DNA of 64,000 nt from CAWAMD01 sp963783045 (GTDB lineage: Bacteria > Actinomycetota > Nitriliruptoria > Nitriliruptorales > Nitriliruptoraceae): NCBI GenBank assembly GCA_963783045.1, contig CAWAMD010000005.1, positions 124,001-188,000 on the forward strand, written 5' to 3'. Shown in pieces: positions 1 through 9,211 of this stretch. Within the stretch, counting starts at the first letter, position 1. The number at the start of each line of letters is the position of its first letter. The notes beneath the pieces were generated by a model. The model made no database searches. It was not told the origin of the DNA and saw only the letters and a list, made by a program, of their open reading frames with translations. Position numbers and translations under genes: made by a program.

Positions 1-3000
1 GCTGGCGTGGCTGGTCCGAACCTCGAAGATCACGTCGTCGCTGCCGGCCACCGGCTGCTGGACGACGCACGGGTCGGGAGAGGCGCCGGTCGCACCGGAA
101 GTGCAGGCGGCGACCGGGACCCCGTCACGGAAGATGGCGACGACGCCGCTGTCGGGAAGGAGCGAGCCGTCGACCCGGAAGCGGATGACGAGCGGGTTCT
201 CCGCAGTCGCGGCCGGGGCCGTCACGTCGACCTGCACGCCGAGCAGCTGGAAGCCAGCAGGTGCGGTGCCCGTCGGCGTGGACGACTCGGTGATGTCCAC
301 CGTGCCGCCGTTCGGCGAGGTGACGCTCGTGATGATCGGGTTGGCGGCGTCGGCCTCGGTGCCCGCCGTGCTCAGCGTGCCGCCGGAGGACACGGTGCTC
401 GAGGCTGTCGTGGTCGATGGGGTCGGCGGGGGAGGCGTGCCACCGCCACCGCCACCACCACCCCCGCCAGAGGTCGGTTCCGGGTTGACGGTGATGGTCA
501 CCGTGTCGGGGGTGGTGTCGGTGCCGTCGTTGGCCTCGAGCTGGAGGACGTAGTCGCCGGCGGCGGAGAAGGTCGCGGTGGTGTCCACGGCGGAGGCGTC
601 GGCGAAGGTGACCGTGCCGGGGCCGGAGCTCTTGGTCCAGGTGGTGGTGAGCGGGTCGCTATCGGCATCGTTGACGGTGCCGTCGAGGGCGACGCTGTTG
701 GTGGGCAGGGTGATCGCGGCATCCGGCCCGGCGTCGACGGTCGGTGCCGTGTTGCCCGGCGTCGGTTCCGGGTTGACGGTGATGGTCACCGTGTCGGGGG
801 TGGTGTCGGTGCCGTCGTTGGCCTCGAGCTGGAGGACGTAGTCGCCGGCGGCGGAGAAGGTCGCGGTGGTGTCCACGGCGGAGGCGTCGGCGAAGGTGAC
901 CGTGCCGGGGCCGGAGCTCTTGGTCCAGGTGGTGGTGAGCGGGTCGCTGTCGGCATCGTTGACGGTGCCGTCGAGGGCGACGCTGTTGGTGGGCAGGGTG
1001 ATCGCGGCATCCGGCCCGGCGTCGACGGTCGGTGCCGTGTTGCCCGGGGGAGTGGAGGCGAGAGGCGTCACCGTTACGTCGCCGAAGGTCACGTCGGTGT
1101 AGTGGGCGACCAGCAGGAGGCTGCCGTGCGTCAGCGTCGCGGCGTCCGTCCCCGCCTGCGTGTCCTCGACGTTCCATGTCGTCGGCTGGTCGGCCCCCTG
1201 CGCCCACGACTTCAGGGAGTACTTCACGTCACCGTTCGCGAGGTTCTCGACCCTCATCTTGAGGTTGAATGTCGTCCCAAGCGGATACTTGGGCGCGGTG
1301 TCCGATCCGACGACGCTCGCGTTGCTGTTCATCATCTGGAGGAAGCCACCGGCCGAGCCGAAGCGGTACCAGCCCAGCGCTCCGAGCGGTGTGAACCCGA
1401 AGAACGGCTGCTCGCAGGGACCCGTGCTCGACAGCGTGCAGTTGGCCGTGCCGGCCTTGTCGTAATGGCCGTTCCAGTGCTGGATGAACCCAACGGCGGG
1501 CTGCCCAGAACCGCTCGGGGGTGTCACGGTCTGGTGCACCGTTATCGGTGCCGTGACCTCGTAGCTGCCCCAGCTCTGCTCGCCGATGGCAAGTAGCCGG
1601 TCGTAGCCGGTCTCCGCGGTGCGGACGCCGCCGCCGGCAATCTGCCACTTGCCGTCCACGACCTGGACGGCCTTCTGCAGGTCGCCGCCCGGCAGGCTGC
1701 CCCAGTCGACCGAGTCGGGGAGCGGCCACGTACCTGACTGGTTGTAGGAGAACGTGACCGTCTTGTTCGCCGTGTTGTGGAGCGCGTCATCGATCGAGAG
1801 CTCGACGGTGTTCGTCCCGTTGACCAGCGAGGACAGGGGGATGTCCAGGTTGAAGTCCCCGGCGGCGGCGAGGCGGTTCCCGTTCGGGCCGATCGAGAAC
1901 GGCATCGCCGTGCCGCCGCCGTTCAGCGTGTAGCTGCCTGACGTGGGGTCCAGGCCGTTCGGGTCGCTGATGTTGCCGAGGATGTTGATCCAGGGCTGCG
2001 GGTGACCGATGTTGCCGAACATCTGGTTGTCGCCGTACCACACGTTGAAGACGGTGTCGGTCGGGCCCGAGCAGGCCAGCGTGTCGAACGTCTGATCCGC
2101 CGAAGTCGCCGGGTTGCCGGACGAGTCGGTCGACGCCACCTGGTAGTGGTAGGTCGTCCCGCAGGTGAGGCTGCTCACGTCGACGCTGTGCGAGGTGACC
2201 AGCAGCGTCGAGGACGTGGTGGTGCCGTAGGCGGTCGTGGTCCCGTACTTGAGGACGCTCGTCGCACCCTCGTCGGTTGTCCAGTCGATCGTGGCGCCGG
2301 TCTCGGAGGGGGTGGCACCGATCGCGCTCAGCACCGGGGCGGTGCCGTCGGGCGTGTCGCCCTCGGACAGGGGCAGATCGTCGACATTCGCGAAGTAGTC
2401 GATCGCCGCGTTGAAGCCGGGCGCGCTGCCGGTGGCCGCCGGCTTGTTGCCGGCGTAGGGGCCGAACGACACGGGGGCATACGTCAGGGTGAAGCTGGCG
2501 ATCTCCGTGAACGTCGTCCCGTCGTCGGAGTATGCGAACACCCAGTCGTCACCGGTCCTCGTGACACGCAGGTAGACGGGCGCGGACGCCGTGATCGGGG
2601 TGTTCCCGAAGGTCACGGGGGTGGCTGATCCCGCGTACTGCGCGGCGAGGCCGTGCAGGCTGCCGTCGTAGTACACCTCGAAGCGCAGGAATTCAGTCGC
2701 GCTCTTCGCGACGACGATGCCCTGCTCCTGCCACTTCGTCGTCATGGGCGTGTCGAACTTCGCCTGGACGCTGAAGTCACCGGCCGGTGCGGCCTGCAGC
2801 AGGCGCGGCGCCTTGTTCGACGGCTTGAACGCCTCGTGAGCGACCGTCGGCGCGACGCTGATGACCGCCTGGGAGCCGTTCAGGACGAGCTCGTCGTCCC
2901 CGACCGGGTCCGTGAAGGTCCAGGCGGCGCCCAGCGACGATCCGCTGAAGTCGTCCGATACGGGACCGGTCACCGCCTGCGCCGCCGGCGGTGCGACCAC

Positions 3001-3075
3001 CAGTGAGGCGCACAGCAGCGCCAGGACGGCGACGAGCCAGGCGAGCTTCGTTGCTCGGGTGTTCGTGATGCCCAT
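1..3075 (-). CDS. Large secreted multidomain adhesin-like protein (partial, C-terminus outside window)
   Basis: The frame is open from an ATG at 3075 (GGAG nine bases upstream) to the window edge, about 1025 codons without a stop. Residues 1-34 form a Sec signal peptide ending in AQA. A concanavalin/DUF1349-like domain follows (about 40-235, beginning DFSGSSLGAAW), then a fibronectin type III-like domain (about 247-333), a beta-rich Ig-like stretch, a second LamG-like region (about 440-670), two almost identical PKD/K319-type repeats (about 677-868), a poly-glycine linker and a further beta-rich region. No catalytic motif is visible, so a surface or extracellular matrix role is inferred. It is the last gene downstream of the nucleotide-sugar cassette on the same strand, with a 178-base gap, so it may have its own promoter. 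The true length is unknown. Confidence 0.85.
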   Translation of the reverse strand, partial: MGITNTRATKLAWLVAVLALLCASLVVAPPAAQAVTGPVSDDFSGSSLGAAWTFTDPVGDDELVLNGSQAVISVAPTVAHEAFKPSNKAPRLLQAAPAGDFSVQAKFDTPMTTKWQEQGIVVAKSATEFLRFEVYYDGSLHGLAAQYAGSATPVTFGNTPITASAPVYLRVTRTGDDWVFAYSDDGTTFTEIASFTLTYAPVSFGPYAGNKPAATGSAPGFNAAIDYFANVDDLPLSEGDTPDGTAPVLSAIGATPSETGATIDWTTDEGATSVLKYGTTTAYGTTTSSTLLVTSHSVDVSSLTCGTTYHYQVASTDSSGNPATSADQTFDTLACSGPTDTVFNVWYGDNQMFGNIGHPQPWINILGNISDPNGLDPTSGSYTLNGGGTAMPFSIGPNGNRLAAAGDFNLDIPLSSLVNGTNTVELSIDDALHNTANKTVTFSYNQSGTWPLPDSVDWGSLPGGDLQKAVQVVDGKWQIAGGGVRTAETGYDRLLAIGEQSWGSYEVTAPITVHQTVTPPSGSGQPAVGFIQHWNGHYDKAGTANCTLSSTGPCEQPFFGFTPLGALGWYRFGSAGGFLQMMNSNASVVGSDTAPKYPLGTTFNLKMRVENLANGDVKYSLKSWAQGADQPTTWNVEDTQAGTDAATLTHGSLLLVAHYTDVTFGDVTVTPLASTPPGNTAPTVDAGPDAAITLPTNSVALDGTVNDADSDPLTTTWTKSSGPGTVTFADASAVDTTATFSAAGDYVLQLEANDGTDTTPDTVTITVNPEPTPGNTAPTVDAGPDAAITLPTNSVALDGTVNDADSDPLTTTWTKSSGPGTVTFADASAVDTTATFSAAGDYVLQLEANDGTDTTPDTVTITVNPEPTSGGGGGGGGGGTPPPPTPSTTTASSTVSSGGTLSTAGTEADAANPIITSVTSPNGGTVDITESSTPTGTAPAGFQLLGVQVDVTAPAATAENPLVIRFRVDGSLLPDSGVVAIFRDGVPVAACTSGATGASPDPCVVQQPVAGSDDVIFEVRTSHAS
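475..1047 (-). repeat. Two tandem 288-bp repeats encoding PKD-like domains
   Basis: Positions 475-759 and 763-1047 match almost base for base with a period of 288 bp (96 codons). I see a single substitution (gctatc against gctgtc). Each unit encodes one PKD/K319-like domain starting NTAPTVDAGPDAAI. Identity this high at silent positions implies recent duplication or gene conversion. Confidence 0.9.
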
Positions 3076-3253
3076 GACGGTGCGCTCCAGTCCGGTCGGG
3101 CCGTCAGCCGGCCCCATGGCCACGTGGCGGCGCGGATGCGCCGACAGCCAGCGGCGTTCCCCCATCTGCGTCTCCTCGGTGAGAAGTTCCGCGCCAAGAA
3201 GATCATCCGAGGCGATGGAGCCAGTAGGGGCAAACGTCCCAACGGTGTGGCGA
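3076..3253 (-). other. 178-base leader between cassette and secreted protein gene
   Basis: No gene is visible here. On the minus strand it holds several GC-rich inverted repeats, such as GGGCCG-loop-CGGCCC close to the start codon. It could carry a promoter, a terminator for the upstream operon or a structured leader. I do not recognise a known riboswitch consensus. Confidence 0.35.
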
Positions 3254-4489
3254 TCAGGCCACGATCCGTGGTCGGGGGAAGGCCTCGATGAAGGCCCCGC
3301 CTGCGGCGCGGTAGTCGGCCTGACGGGGCACGATCGCCCGGGCCGGGCCGGGGGAGGCGAGCAGCACGTAGTCCGGCCGGTCCGTCAGCAGCAGCCTCGG
3401 GGAGCGGATGGCCAGGTGCACCCCGGGCATGTACAGGGACTGCTTCGCGACGTCGGCGTCGACCACGTAGTCCAGCAGCGACGGCCCGATTCCCGCGACG
3501 TTGAGCAGCGTGGTGCCGGAGGTGTCCGCCCCGAACGCGACGAGGCGCTTGTGCTCGCCGCGCAGCTGCTCGAGGAACCGACGCAGCTCGCCCGCGCGAC
3601 GCTCGACGGCCGTGGCGAAGCGTCGGTAGGTGTCGAGGCGGGCCAGACCGTGGGCCCGTTCGCAGGTGAGCCAGCGGTCGACCGAGTCGCCGCGGCCGGT
3701 CCGGCGGCTCAGGTGCCAGCGCAGCACCGGCAATTCCGGGCCCGGCAGTGGCTCGACCCCGTTCGCCTGCAGACCATGACGGGCCATCAGGGCGGTCAGC
3801 GCGAGGCCGGAGAGGTACAGCGGCTCCTCGTGCGAGAACGCGGAGTACGAATCCTGCGTGAGGACGTCCAGGAGCGACGGGGTCTCGACGACCAGCACCC
3901 CGTCGGGCGCGAGCAGCGCCGTCACGCCGTCGAGGAAGCCGTTGACGTCGCTGACCCGCGACAGCACCTGGTTGGCCACGACCACGTCCGCGCGCACCCC
4001 CTCGTCGGCCAGCTGCCGGCCGAGCGCGGCGTCGAAGAAGTCCTCGACGACCGGGATGCCGAGCCGTCGGGCGACCGCGGTCGGCCCGGGCGCCGGGTCG
4101 ACGCCGAGAACCTCCACACCGGTCGCGAGCAGGTGACGCAGGAAGATGCCGTCGTTGCTGCCGATCTCGACGACCCGGGACCCGGGACCGAGGCCGTGCT
4201 CGTCGACCAGCGTGTTCGCCAGCGAGCGGGCGTGCGCCACGGCGGTGTCACTGCGCGACGAGAACCGACGGTACGACGACGAGAACAGCTTCTGCGGGGG
4301 CACGTCCGCGAGGACCTGCACCAGCGTGCAGCGCTCGCAGACGGCCAGCTCAAGCGGGGCCCGGGACTCCGGCTCGCTCAGCTGCTCGCCGGTCAGCAGC
4401 CCGCCGGGTAGCGGCATCGCTCCCAGCGAGAGAAAGTGCCTCAGCGGTGCGGCGCCACAGGCTCTGCAGACGTCGACGGACCCCGACAT
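3254..4489 (-). CDS. Sugar C-methyltransferase-like protein (NovU/TylC3 family), divergent active site
   Basis: This SAM-dependent sugar C-methyltransferase homologue has the family layout. An N-terminal zinc-binding part (CRACG about residue 8; CERC about 50) is followed by a Rossmann SAM domain with motif VVEIGSNDG (about 110). The C-terminal nucleotide-like domain contains VAFGADTSGTTLLN. The family active-site segment, YHEH in the homologue at 6895-8130, reads SHEE here, so the Tyr and second His thought to act in catalysis are replaced. The second of two adjacent ATGs (4489) is chosen because GGGGAG lies seven bases upstream. It overlaps the end of the preceding gene by about 140 bases. 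Methylation of a nucleotide sugar is the family role; this copy may have another substrate or be non-catalytic. Confidence 0.85.
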   Translation of the reverse strand: MSGSVDVCRACGAAPLRHFLSLGAMPLPGGLLTGEQLSEPESRAPLELAVCERCTLVQVLADVPPQKLFSSSYRRFSSRSDTAVAHARSLANTLVDEHGLGPGSRVVEIGSNDGIFLRHLLATGVEVLGVDPAPGPTAVARRLGIPVVEDFFDAALGRQLADEGVRADVVVANQVLSRVSDVNGFLDGVTALLAPDGVLVVETPSLLDVLTQDSYSAFSHEEPLYLSGLALTALMARHGLQANGVEPLPGPELPVLRWHLSRRTGRGDSVDRWLTCERAHGLARLDTYRRFATAVERRAGELRRFLEQLRGEHKRLVAFGADTSGTTLLNVAGIGPSLLDYVVDADVAKQSLYMPGVHLAIRSPRLLLTDRPDYVLLASPGPARAIVPRQADYRAAGGAFIEAFPRPRIVA

Positions 4490-5717
4490 CATCGGTCTCC
4501 CCACGCGACACAAGCACGGTCTTGGCGGGCGACCCGAGCCGGCGCAGCTCCCGGCGGATCTCCTGCTCGTAGAGCGGGTTCATCACGATCACGACGTCGG
4601 GCGGGAGGTCGCGGACGGCGGCCGCCGGCTCGAGGATCTGCTGGCCGGTGCCCGGCAGGTACAGCCCCCACTTGCGCGGGTTGACGTCGATGACGCTGTC
4701 GATGCGGGCTCCGCTCGGCACGACGTTGAGGAAGGTGGCGCCCTTCGAGCCGGTGCCCCAGACGGCCACCCGCAGCCCGTCGTCGAACCAGGTGTGCAGC
4801 TGCTGCTCCCACTCCGCCACGACGGAGCGCTGCAGGTCGCCGTAGCCGACGACGAGCTCGTCGAGGTCGAGCGGGTCGGGCAGCGGGGGCCGGGACCGCT
4901 GGCCGCCCACCACGCCCTCCACGTAGGCGAACTGTCCGCCGAAGGCGCGGTCGATCCCCGTGACCGCGAAGCCGGCCTCCGTGAACAGCCGGGCCAGCGC
5001 CGGCGGTGTGAAGTGCGACGGGTGCTCGTAGATGATGTCCCACAGGGCCGGACCGGCCATGAGGTGGTTGCCGTTCGGCACCTCGCAGTAGAAGCCGACC
5101 TCGCGGTCCGTGGGCAGCGCCCCGCGCAGCTCGCGCAGGAACGCGCGTGGGTCCGCGACGTGCTCGAGCAGGTGGCGGAACACGACGAAGTCGACCGCGT
5201 CGAGCGGCGCGCCGGTGTACAGATCGGCGACCACGGTGATGCGGTCGTCGGCGGACACCGCACCGGCGTAGGACGGGTCGATGCCGAGCCCATGGCCGAC
5301 GCCGTGCGACACCAGCATCTGCAGGAACTCGCCCTTGCCGCAGCCGATCTCGGCGACCCGTGCCCCGTCGAGGCCGAAGTGGTCCACCAGTCGGTCGGCG
5401 AGGTCGCTCGCGAACTGCTGGAAGACCGACGAGAAGTGCAGCGAGTTCTCGTACTGCGCCGAGTAGTCGATCAGCGTCTCGTCGAACGCGGCGTTGTAGA
5501 GCATGCCGCACGTGTCGCAGTAGACGAGGCTGATGTCGGCGACCGCGGCCGTCAGGGCGTCGGCCTCACGCTCCCACAGCTGGTTGACCAGGACGGGAAC
5601 CGACGGCAGGTCGAGCACGTGCCTGGCCGGCGCCGCCCCGCACACCGGACACGGCCGACCGGCCGGCTGACCAGCAATGGGCGCGGAGGGCATCGGATCG
5701 GTCCTGTCCGTGGTCAC
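4350..5717 (-). CDS. Class I SAM-dependent sugar methyltransferase (C-methyltransferase type)
   Basis: The protein has an N-terminal Zn ribbon (CPVCG; CDTCG about 45 residues later), SAM motif VAEIGCGKGEF, an IIYEHPSHFT segment in place of the YHEH loop, and the C-terminal VAVWGTGSKGATFLN Rossmann-like domain. These are the parts of NovU/TylC3-type enzymes that methylate keto-sugar nucleotides. The GTG at 5717 overlaps the stop of the upstream gene (GTGA), indicating translational coupling; an ATG at 5693 is possible. After the expected family end (KTVLV) the frame runs on for about 45 Arg/Ala-rich residues into the next gene. In another frame a TGATG stop-start junction lies exactly at 4489-4491. 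The tail may therefore come from a one-base indel and should be doubted. Confidence 0.8.
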   Translation of the reverse strand: MTTDRTDPMPSAPIAGQPAGRPCPVCGAAPARHVLDLPSVPVLVNQLWEREADALTAAVADISLVYCDTCGMLYNAAFDETLIDYSAQYENSLHFSSVFQQFASDLADRLVDHFGLDGARVAEIGCGKGEFLQMLVSHGVGHGLGIDPSYAGAVSADDRITVVADLYTGAPLDAVDFVVFRHLLEHVADPRAFLRELRGALPTDREVGFYCEVPNGNHLMAGPALWDIIYEHPSHFTPPALARLFTEAGFAVTGIDRAFGGQFAYVEGVVGGQRSRPPLPDPLDLDELVVGYGDLQRSVVAEWEQQLHTWFDDGLRVAVWGTGSKGATFLNVVPSGARIDSVIDVNPRKWGLYLPGTGQQILEPAAAVRDLPPDVVIVMNPLYEQEIRRELRRLGSPAKTVLVSRGETDDVGVRRRLQSLWRRTAEALSLAGSDAATRRAADRRAAERAGVPGPA

Positions 5718-6898
5718 ACTGCGTCGAGCGCGGCGTCGAGGCCCAGCGCCCGCAGATCCTGGGCGATCTCGTTCACGTAGATCGGGTTCATGGCGATGAC
5801 GAGCCCCGGCTCGACGGCCTTCAGCCGGTCGGGCGCGACGACCTCGTGCCCGGTCCCGGCGAGGAACCGTCCCTGCTTGTACGGGTTGATGTCGACGGCC
5901 GCGGCCACGTCCCCGTTCGCGCCGAGGGTCGACAGGTACGCGACCCCCTTGGACCCGGCACCCCAGATGGCGACCGGGCGGCCCGCCGGCGCGGGTCGTC
6001 GTGATGCGGTCGCGCCAGTGGGCGAGCTGCTCGCGCACCGAGACGGCGAACCCTTCGGCGGCCGCCGCGACCACGGCGACGGCCTCCTCGATCGCCAGCG
6101 GCGCCGAGGTCGCCGGGAGTCGTCGCGGCCGGGCGGGCCTCCACCAGGATGTACTGGTCGTCGTAGTCCAGCCGCACGTCGGTCACGTCGAACCCGGTCC
6201 GGCGGAACAGGCGGGCCAGCGAGCCCGGGGTGAAGTACGAGCAGTGCTCGTAGTACACGTCCCAGAACGCGCCCTCGCGCAGCACCCGCAGCGCGTCCGG
6301 GAGCTCGAACAGCACCGGGATGTCACGGTCGCCGACCAGCCGGCGCACGAGTGTCATGAAGTCGGCGACCGGCGCGATGTGCTCGAGGGTGTGCCGGCAC
6401 ACGACGGCGTCGACCTCGAGGCCGAGCCAGTGCTCGTCGAACTTCTCGGCGATCCACTCGACACGTGCCGCCGCCGGGTCGTCGGCTAGCCGCTCTGGGG
6501 CCACGGCGGGGTCGATCCCGATCCCGCGGCCGGCGCCGGCGCGGCACATCTCGACGAGGAAGGTGCCCTTCCCGCAGCCGATCTCGAGCACGGTCTTACC
6601 GGCCAGCCCGTGCTCGTCGACCCAGCGGGTCGCCAGGTCGCGCTGGAACTCGCGGAACCGGGGCGAGAAGTCCTGGGTCTCCTCGTAGCGACCCGAGTAC
6701 TCGGCCTTCGCCGGCTCGAACCGATCGTTGAACACGAAGCCGCAGTCGTCGCACCGCTGCAGGCGCAGGTCCCCCGTCGGGAAAGCCAGCGGCCTCGTCG
6801 CGGTCGTCGAGGAGCAGGCAGCTGTTGACGGGGATGCCCGTCACCTCGTGGAACGCCGACAGGCGCCCACTGCCGCATGCCGGGCATCCCCTGGTCAT
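5714..6898 (-). pseudogene. Sugar C-methyltransferase-like gene with three frameshifts (net in frame)
   Basis: Pieces of one methyltransferase lie in three frames. MTRGCPACG with its Zn ribbon starts at ATG 6898. After the G5 run (C5 on the plus strand) at 6771-6775 the frame becomes FNDRFEPAKAEYSG, with SAM motif LEIGCGKGTF and YYEHCSYFT. Near 6115 it becomes IEEAVAVVAAAAEGF. Near 5995 it becomes VAIWGAGSKGVAYLS and ends DAALDAV. Each shift equals one extra base in a short G/C run, and three together restore the original frame. The start overlaps the upstream stop as ATGA and the stop overlaps the next start as GTGA, so the operon structure is intact. Sequencing error and recent decay are both possible. 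Confidence 0.8.
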
Positions 6899-8130
6899 CG
6901 CACGATCTCCGGCTCGGGCAGCGGCGCGACGAACGCCCCGCCGGCGTCGAGGTAGGCCTGCTGCTGCCGCACGATCTCGTCGCGGAAGTTCCAGGCCAGC
7001 AGGACCACGTAGTCGGGACGGTCCTCGAGCAGGGCCTCGGGGGCCCGGATCGGGATGTGCATCCCTGGCATGTACATGCCCTGCTTGTGGACGTTGCGGT
7101 CGACGACGAAGTCGATCAGCTCGGGGCCGAGCCCGACGGCGTTCAGCAGGATCGTGCCCTTGGCCGCCGCGCCGTAGGCGGCGACCGTCGCGCCGCTCGC
7201 CCGCAGGTCCTGGACCAGGTCGCGCAGCTGGTTGCGCGTCTCGTCGACGATGCGACCGAAGTCGCGGTAGTAGTCGAGCGTGTCGAGCCCGAGCTCGCGC
7301 TCGTCGGCGAGGTAGCGCAGCACCTCCGCGCTGGGCTCCTCCCGCTTGCCGAGGTGCCAGCGCAGCGTGCCGGCGTGCAGGTCCGGGAAGTACTCGACGT
7401 GGTTGAGGAAGAGCCCGTGGCGCCGCGCGAGCGCGTCGACGGCGGTGCACGAGTAGTAGCAGAAGTGCTCGTGGTAGATCGTGTCGAAGGCGCGGCGGTC
7501 GATGAGCTCGCGCACGTAGGGGTTCTCGACCGTGATCACGCCGTCGTCGGCCAGCAGCGTCGCCATGCCGGCCACGAACCCGTTGAGGTCGGGCACGTGC
7601 GCCATCACGTTGTTCGCGATGATCACGTCGGCGACCTTGCCCTCGGCGACCAGTCGTCGCGCCACCTCGACACCGAAGAAGTCCTGAAGCGTCGGGACGC
7701 CGTTCGCGATCGCGGCGGCCGCGGGCTGGGGCGCCGGGTCGATCCCGAGCACCGGGACCCCGTGGTCCACGAAGTTGCGCAGCAGGTAGCCGTCGTTGCT
7801 GGCCAGCTCCACCACGAAGCTCGAGCCGTCGAGCCCCCGGTCGGCGATCAGCTGCTCCGCGTGCTCACGGCTGTGCCGCAGCAGGTCGTCCGAGAACGAC
7901 GAGAAGTACAGGTAGTTCTCGACGAAGAGCTTCTCGGGCGGCACCTCGTCGAGGATCTGCACGAGCGTGCAGTCCTCGCAGAAGGCCACGTCGAGGGGGA
8001 CGCGCAGCTCGGGCTCGTCGAGCTGGTCGGCGCGCAGGAAGGCGTCGGGCAGCGGCATCTTGCCGAGCGACAGGAACGGGCGCAGCCCGGTCGAGCCGCA
8101 GGAGCGGCAGGTCGTGGCTCGCTCAGACAT
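6895..8130 (-). CDS. NDP-sugar C-methyltransferase (NovU/TylC3 family)
   Basis: This 411-residue protein is a full-length member of the family that transfers a methyl group from SAM to a carbon of a keto-sugar nucleotide. It has an N-terminal Zn site (CRSCG about residue 8; CEDC about 50), SAM motif VVELASNDGYLL (about 108), the active-site loop TIYHEHFCYY (about 215), and a C-terminal Rossmann-like domain with AYGAAAKGTILLN. The Tyr, Glu and His of the loop are all present, so it is the best candidate for an active enzyme among the four. Its ATG overlaps the epimerase stop by eight bases, and its TGA overlaps the next ATG. Confidence 0.92.
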   Translation of the reverse strand: MSERATTCRSCGSTGLRPFLSLGKMPLPDAFLRADQLDEPELRVPLDVAFCEDCTLVQILDEVPPEKLFVENYLYFSSFSDDLLRHSREHAEQLIADRGLDGSSFVVELASNDGYLLRNFVDHGVPVLGIDPAPQPAAAAIANGVPTLQDFFGVEVARRLVAEGKVADVIIANNVMAHVPDLNGFVAGMATLLADDGVITVENPYVRELIDRRAFDTIYHEHFCYYSCTAVDALARRHGLFLNHVEYFPDLHAGTLRWHLGKREEPSAEVLRYLADERELGLDTLDYYRDFGRIVDETRNQLRDLVQDLRASGATVAAYGAAAKGTILLNAVGLGPELIDFVVDRNVHKQGMYMPGMHIPIRAPEALLEDRPDYVVLLAWNFRDEIVRQQQAYLDAGGAFVAPLPEPEIVR

Positions 8131-9211
8131 GGGTCACCTCCACCCGGTTCCCGGCGAGGGCCACCGGTGTGCTGGTCCAGCGCAGCATCTCGTCGAGGTC
8201 GCCGTGGGCGATGAGGTCCTGCACCCGGCGGATCCGGCGCAGGGTCGGGCCCTCGAACATCTCGAGGGTCAGCCCGTGGGCCAGGTAGGCGTCGTAGAGC
8301 TGGTGCACGCCGTCCGCCACCGTCCACTGCGTGGCGTAGCCCAGCCGGTTGGCGAGCTTGTCGCAGTTCACGATGTAGTTGCGGATGTCGGGGCCGGCGC
8401 CGGCGCTGAACGCGATCCGGCTGTCGGGCACGATCGACTCGACGATCTCGGCGACCTCGCGGATGCGGTAGTTCTCCCGCGTGCTGCCGACGTTGAACGG
8501 CTCGTCGTGGACGAGCTCCCGCCGTGCCTGCAGCACCGTCAGGAACGCGCGGGCCACGTCCTCGACGTGGACGAGCGGGCGCCACGGGGTGCCGTCCGAC
8601 TTCATCAGGACCTCGCCGGTCAGCAGCGCGTAGGCGGTGAGGTTGTTCACCACCAGGTCGCCGCGGAGGCGGGGCGCCATCCCGTACACGGTGGCGTTGC
8701 GCAGGTACGTGGGGCTGAAGTCGTCGTCGGCGAGGGCGGACAGGTCGCGCTCGGAGAACACCTTCGACTCGCCGTAGGGCGTGACCGGGTGGAACGACGC
8801 GGACTCGTCCAGGGCCGCGTCGCCGCCGGCGCCGTAGAGGCTGCACGACGAGCTGAACACGAACCGCTGCACGCCGGCGGCCTTGGCGGTGCGTGCCAGG
8901 TGCACCGTGCCACCGTGGTTCAGGTCGTAGGTGCAGGCGGGATTCAGGTCGCCCACCGGGTCGTTCGAGATCGCGGCGAGGTGGACGACCGCGTCGAAGC
9001 CGGCGAGGTCCTCGACCGTCACGTCGCGCACGTCCTTGCGGATCGCGGGGATCGTCAGGTCGTCGGGGCCGAGCGCGCATCCCTCGTAGAGGAAGCTGTC
9101 GAGGCCCGTGACCTCGAAGCCGGCGTCGAGCAGCATCGCAACGAGCACGTGACCGATGTATCCGTCGTGGCCCGTGACGAGGACCCGCGCGGACGCGTCG
9201 GGCGTGTTCAC
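8123..9211 (-). CDS. NAD-dependent nucleotide-sugar epimerase/dehydratase (extended SDR)
   Basis: The extended short-chain dehydrogenase fold is shown by the N-terminal motif VTGHDGYIGH, followed by DAVVHLAAIS, the active-site region SSSCSLYG and the catalytic PYGESK pair (Tyr and Lys). The family epimerises or dehydrates NDP-sugars. The C-terminal half has substrate-binding features (NVGSTRENYRI). The GTG at 9211 overlaps the rfbF stop (GTGA) and is preceded by GGAAG; an earlier GTG would intrude 75 bases into rfbF. It lacks the glycine motif typical of CDP-glucose 4,6-dehydratase, so it is not RfbG, although it follows a CDP-sugar-forming gene. The exact reaction is not deducible. Confidence 0.88.
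   Translation of the reverse strand: MNTPDASARVLVTGHDGYIGHVLVAMLLDAGFEVTGLDSFLYEGCALGPDDLTIPAIRKDVRDVTVEDLAGFDAVVHLAAISNDPVGDLNPACTYDLNHGGTVHLARTAKAAGVQRFVFSSSCSLYGAGGDAALDESASFHPVTPYGESKVFSERDLSALADDDFSPTYLRNATVYGMAPRLRGDLVVNNLTAYALLTGEVLMKSDGTPWRPLVHVEDVARAFLTVLQARRELVHDEPFNVGSTRENYRIREVAEIVESIVPDSRIAFSAGAGPDIRNYIVNCDKLANRLGYATQWTVADGVHQLYDAYLAHGLTLEMFEGPTLRRIRRVQDLIAHGDLDEMLRWTSTPVALAGNRVEVTHV

Noticed and set aside
7..1596. Long open frames on the plus strand opposite the secreted protein gene
   Set aside because: They are Gly/Arg/Val-rich reverse complements of the PKD repeats with no domain features. The minus frame gives a signal peptide and known domains.
3076..3253. c-di-GMP, c-di-AMP or SAM riboswitch in the leader
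   Set aside because: Hairpins and a GGGGGAAC stretch are present, but I cannot match a complete consensus. A covariance-model search would decide.
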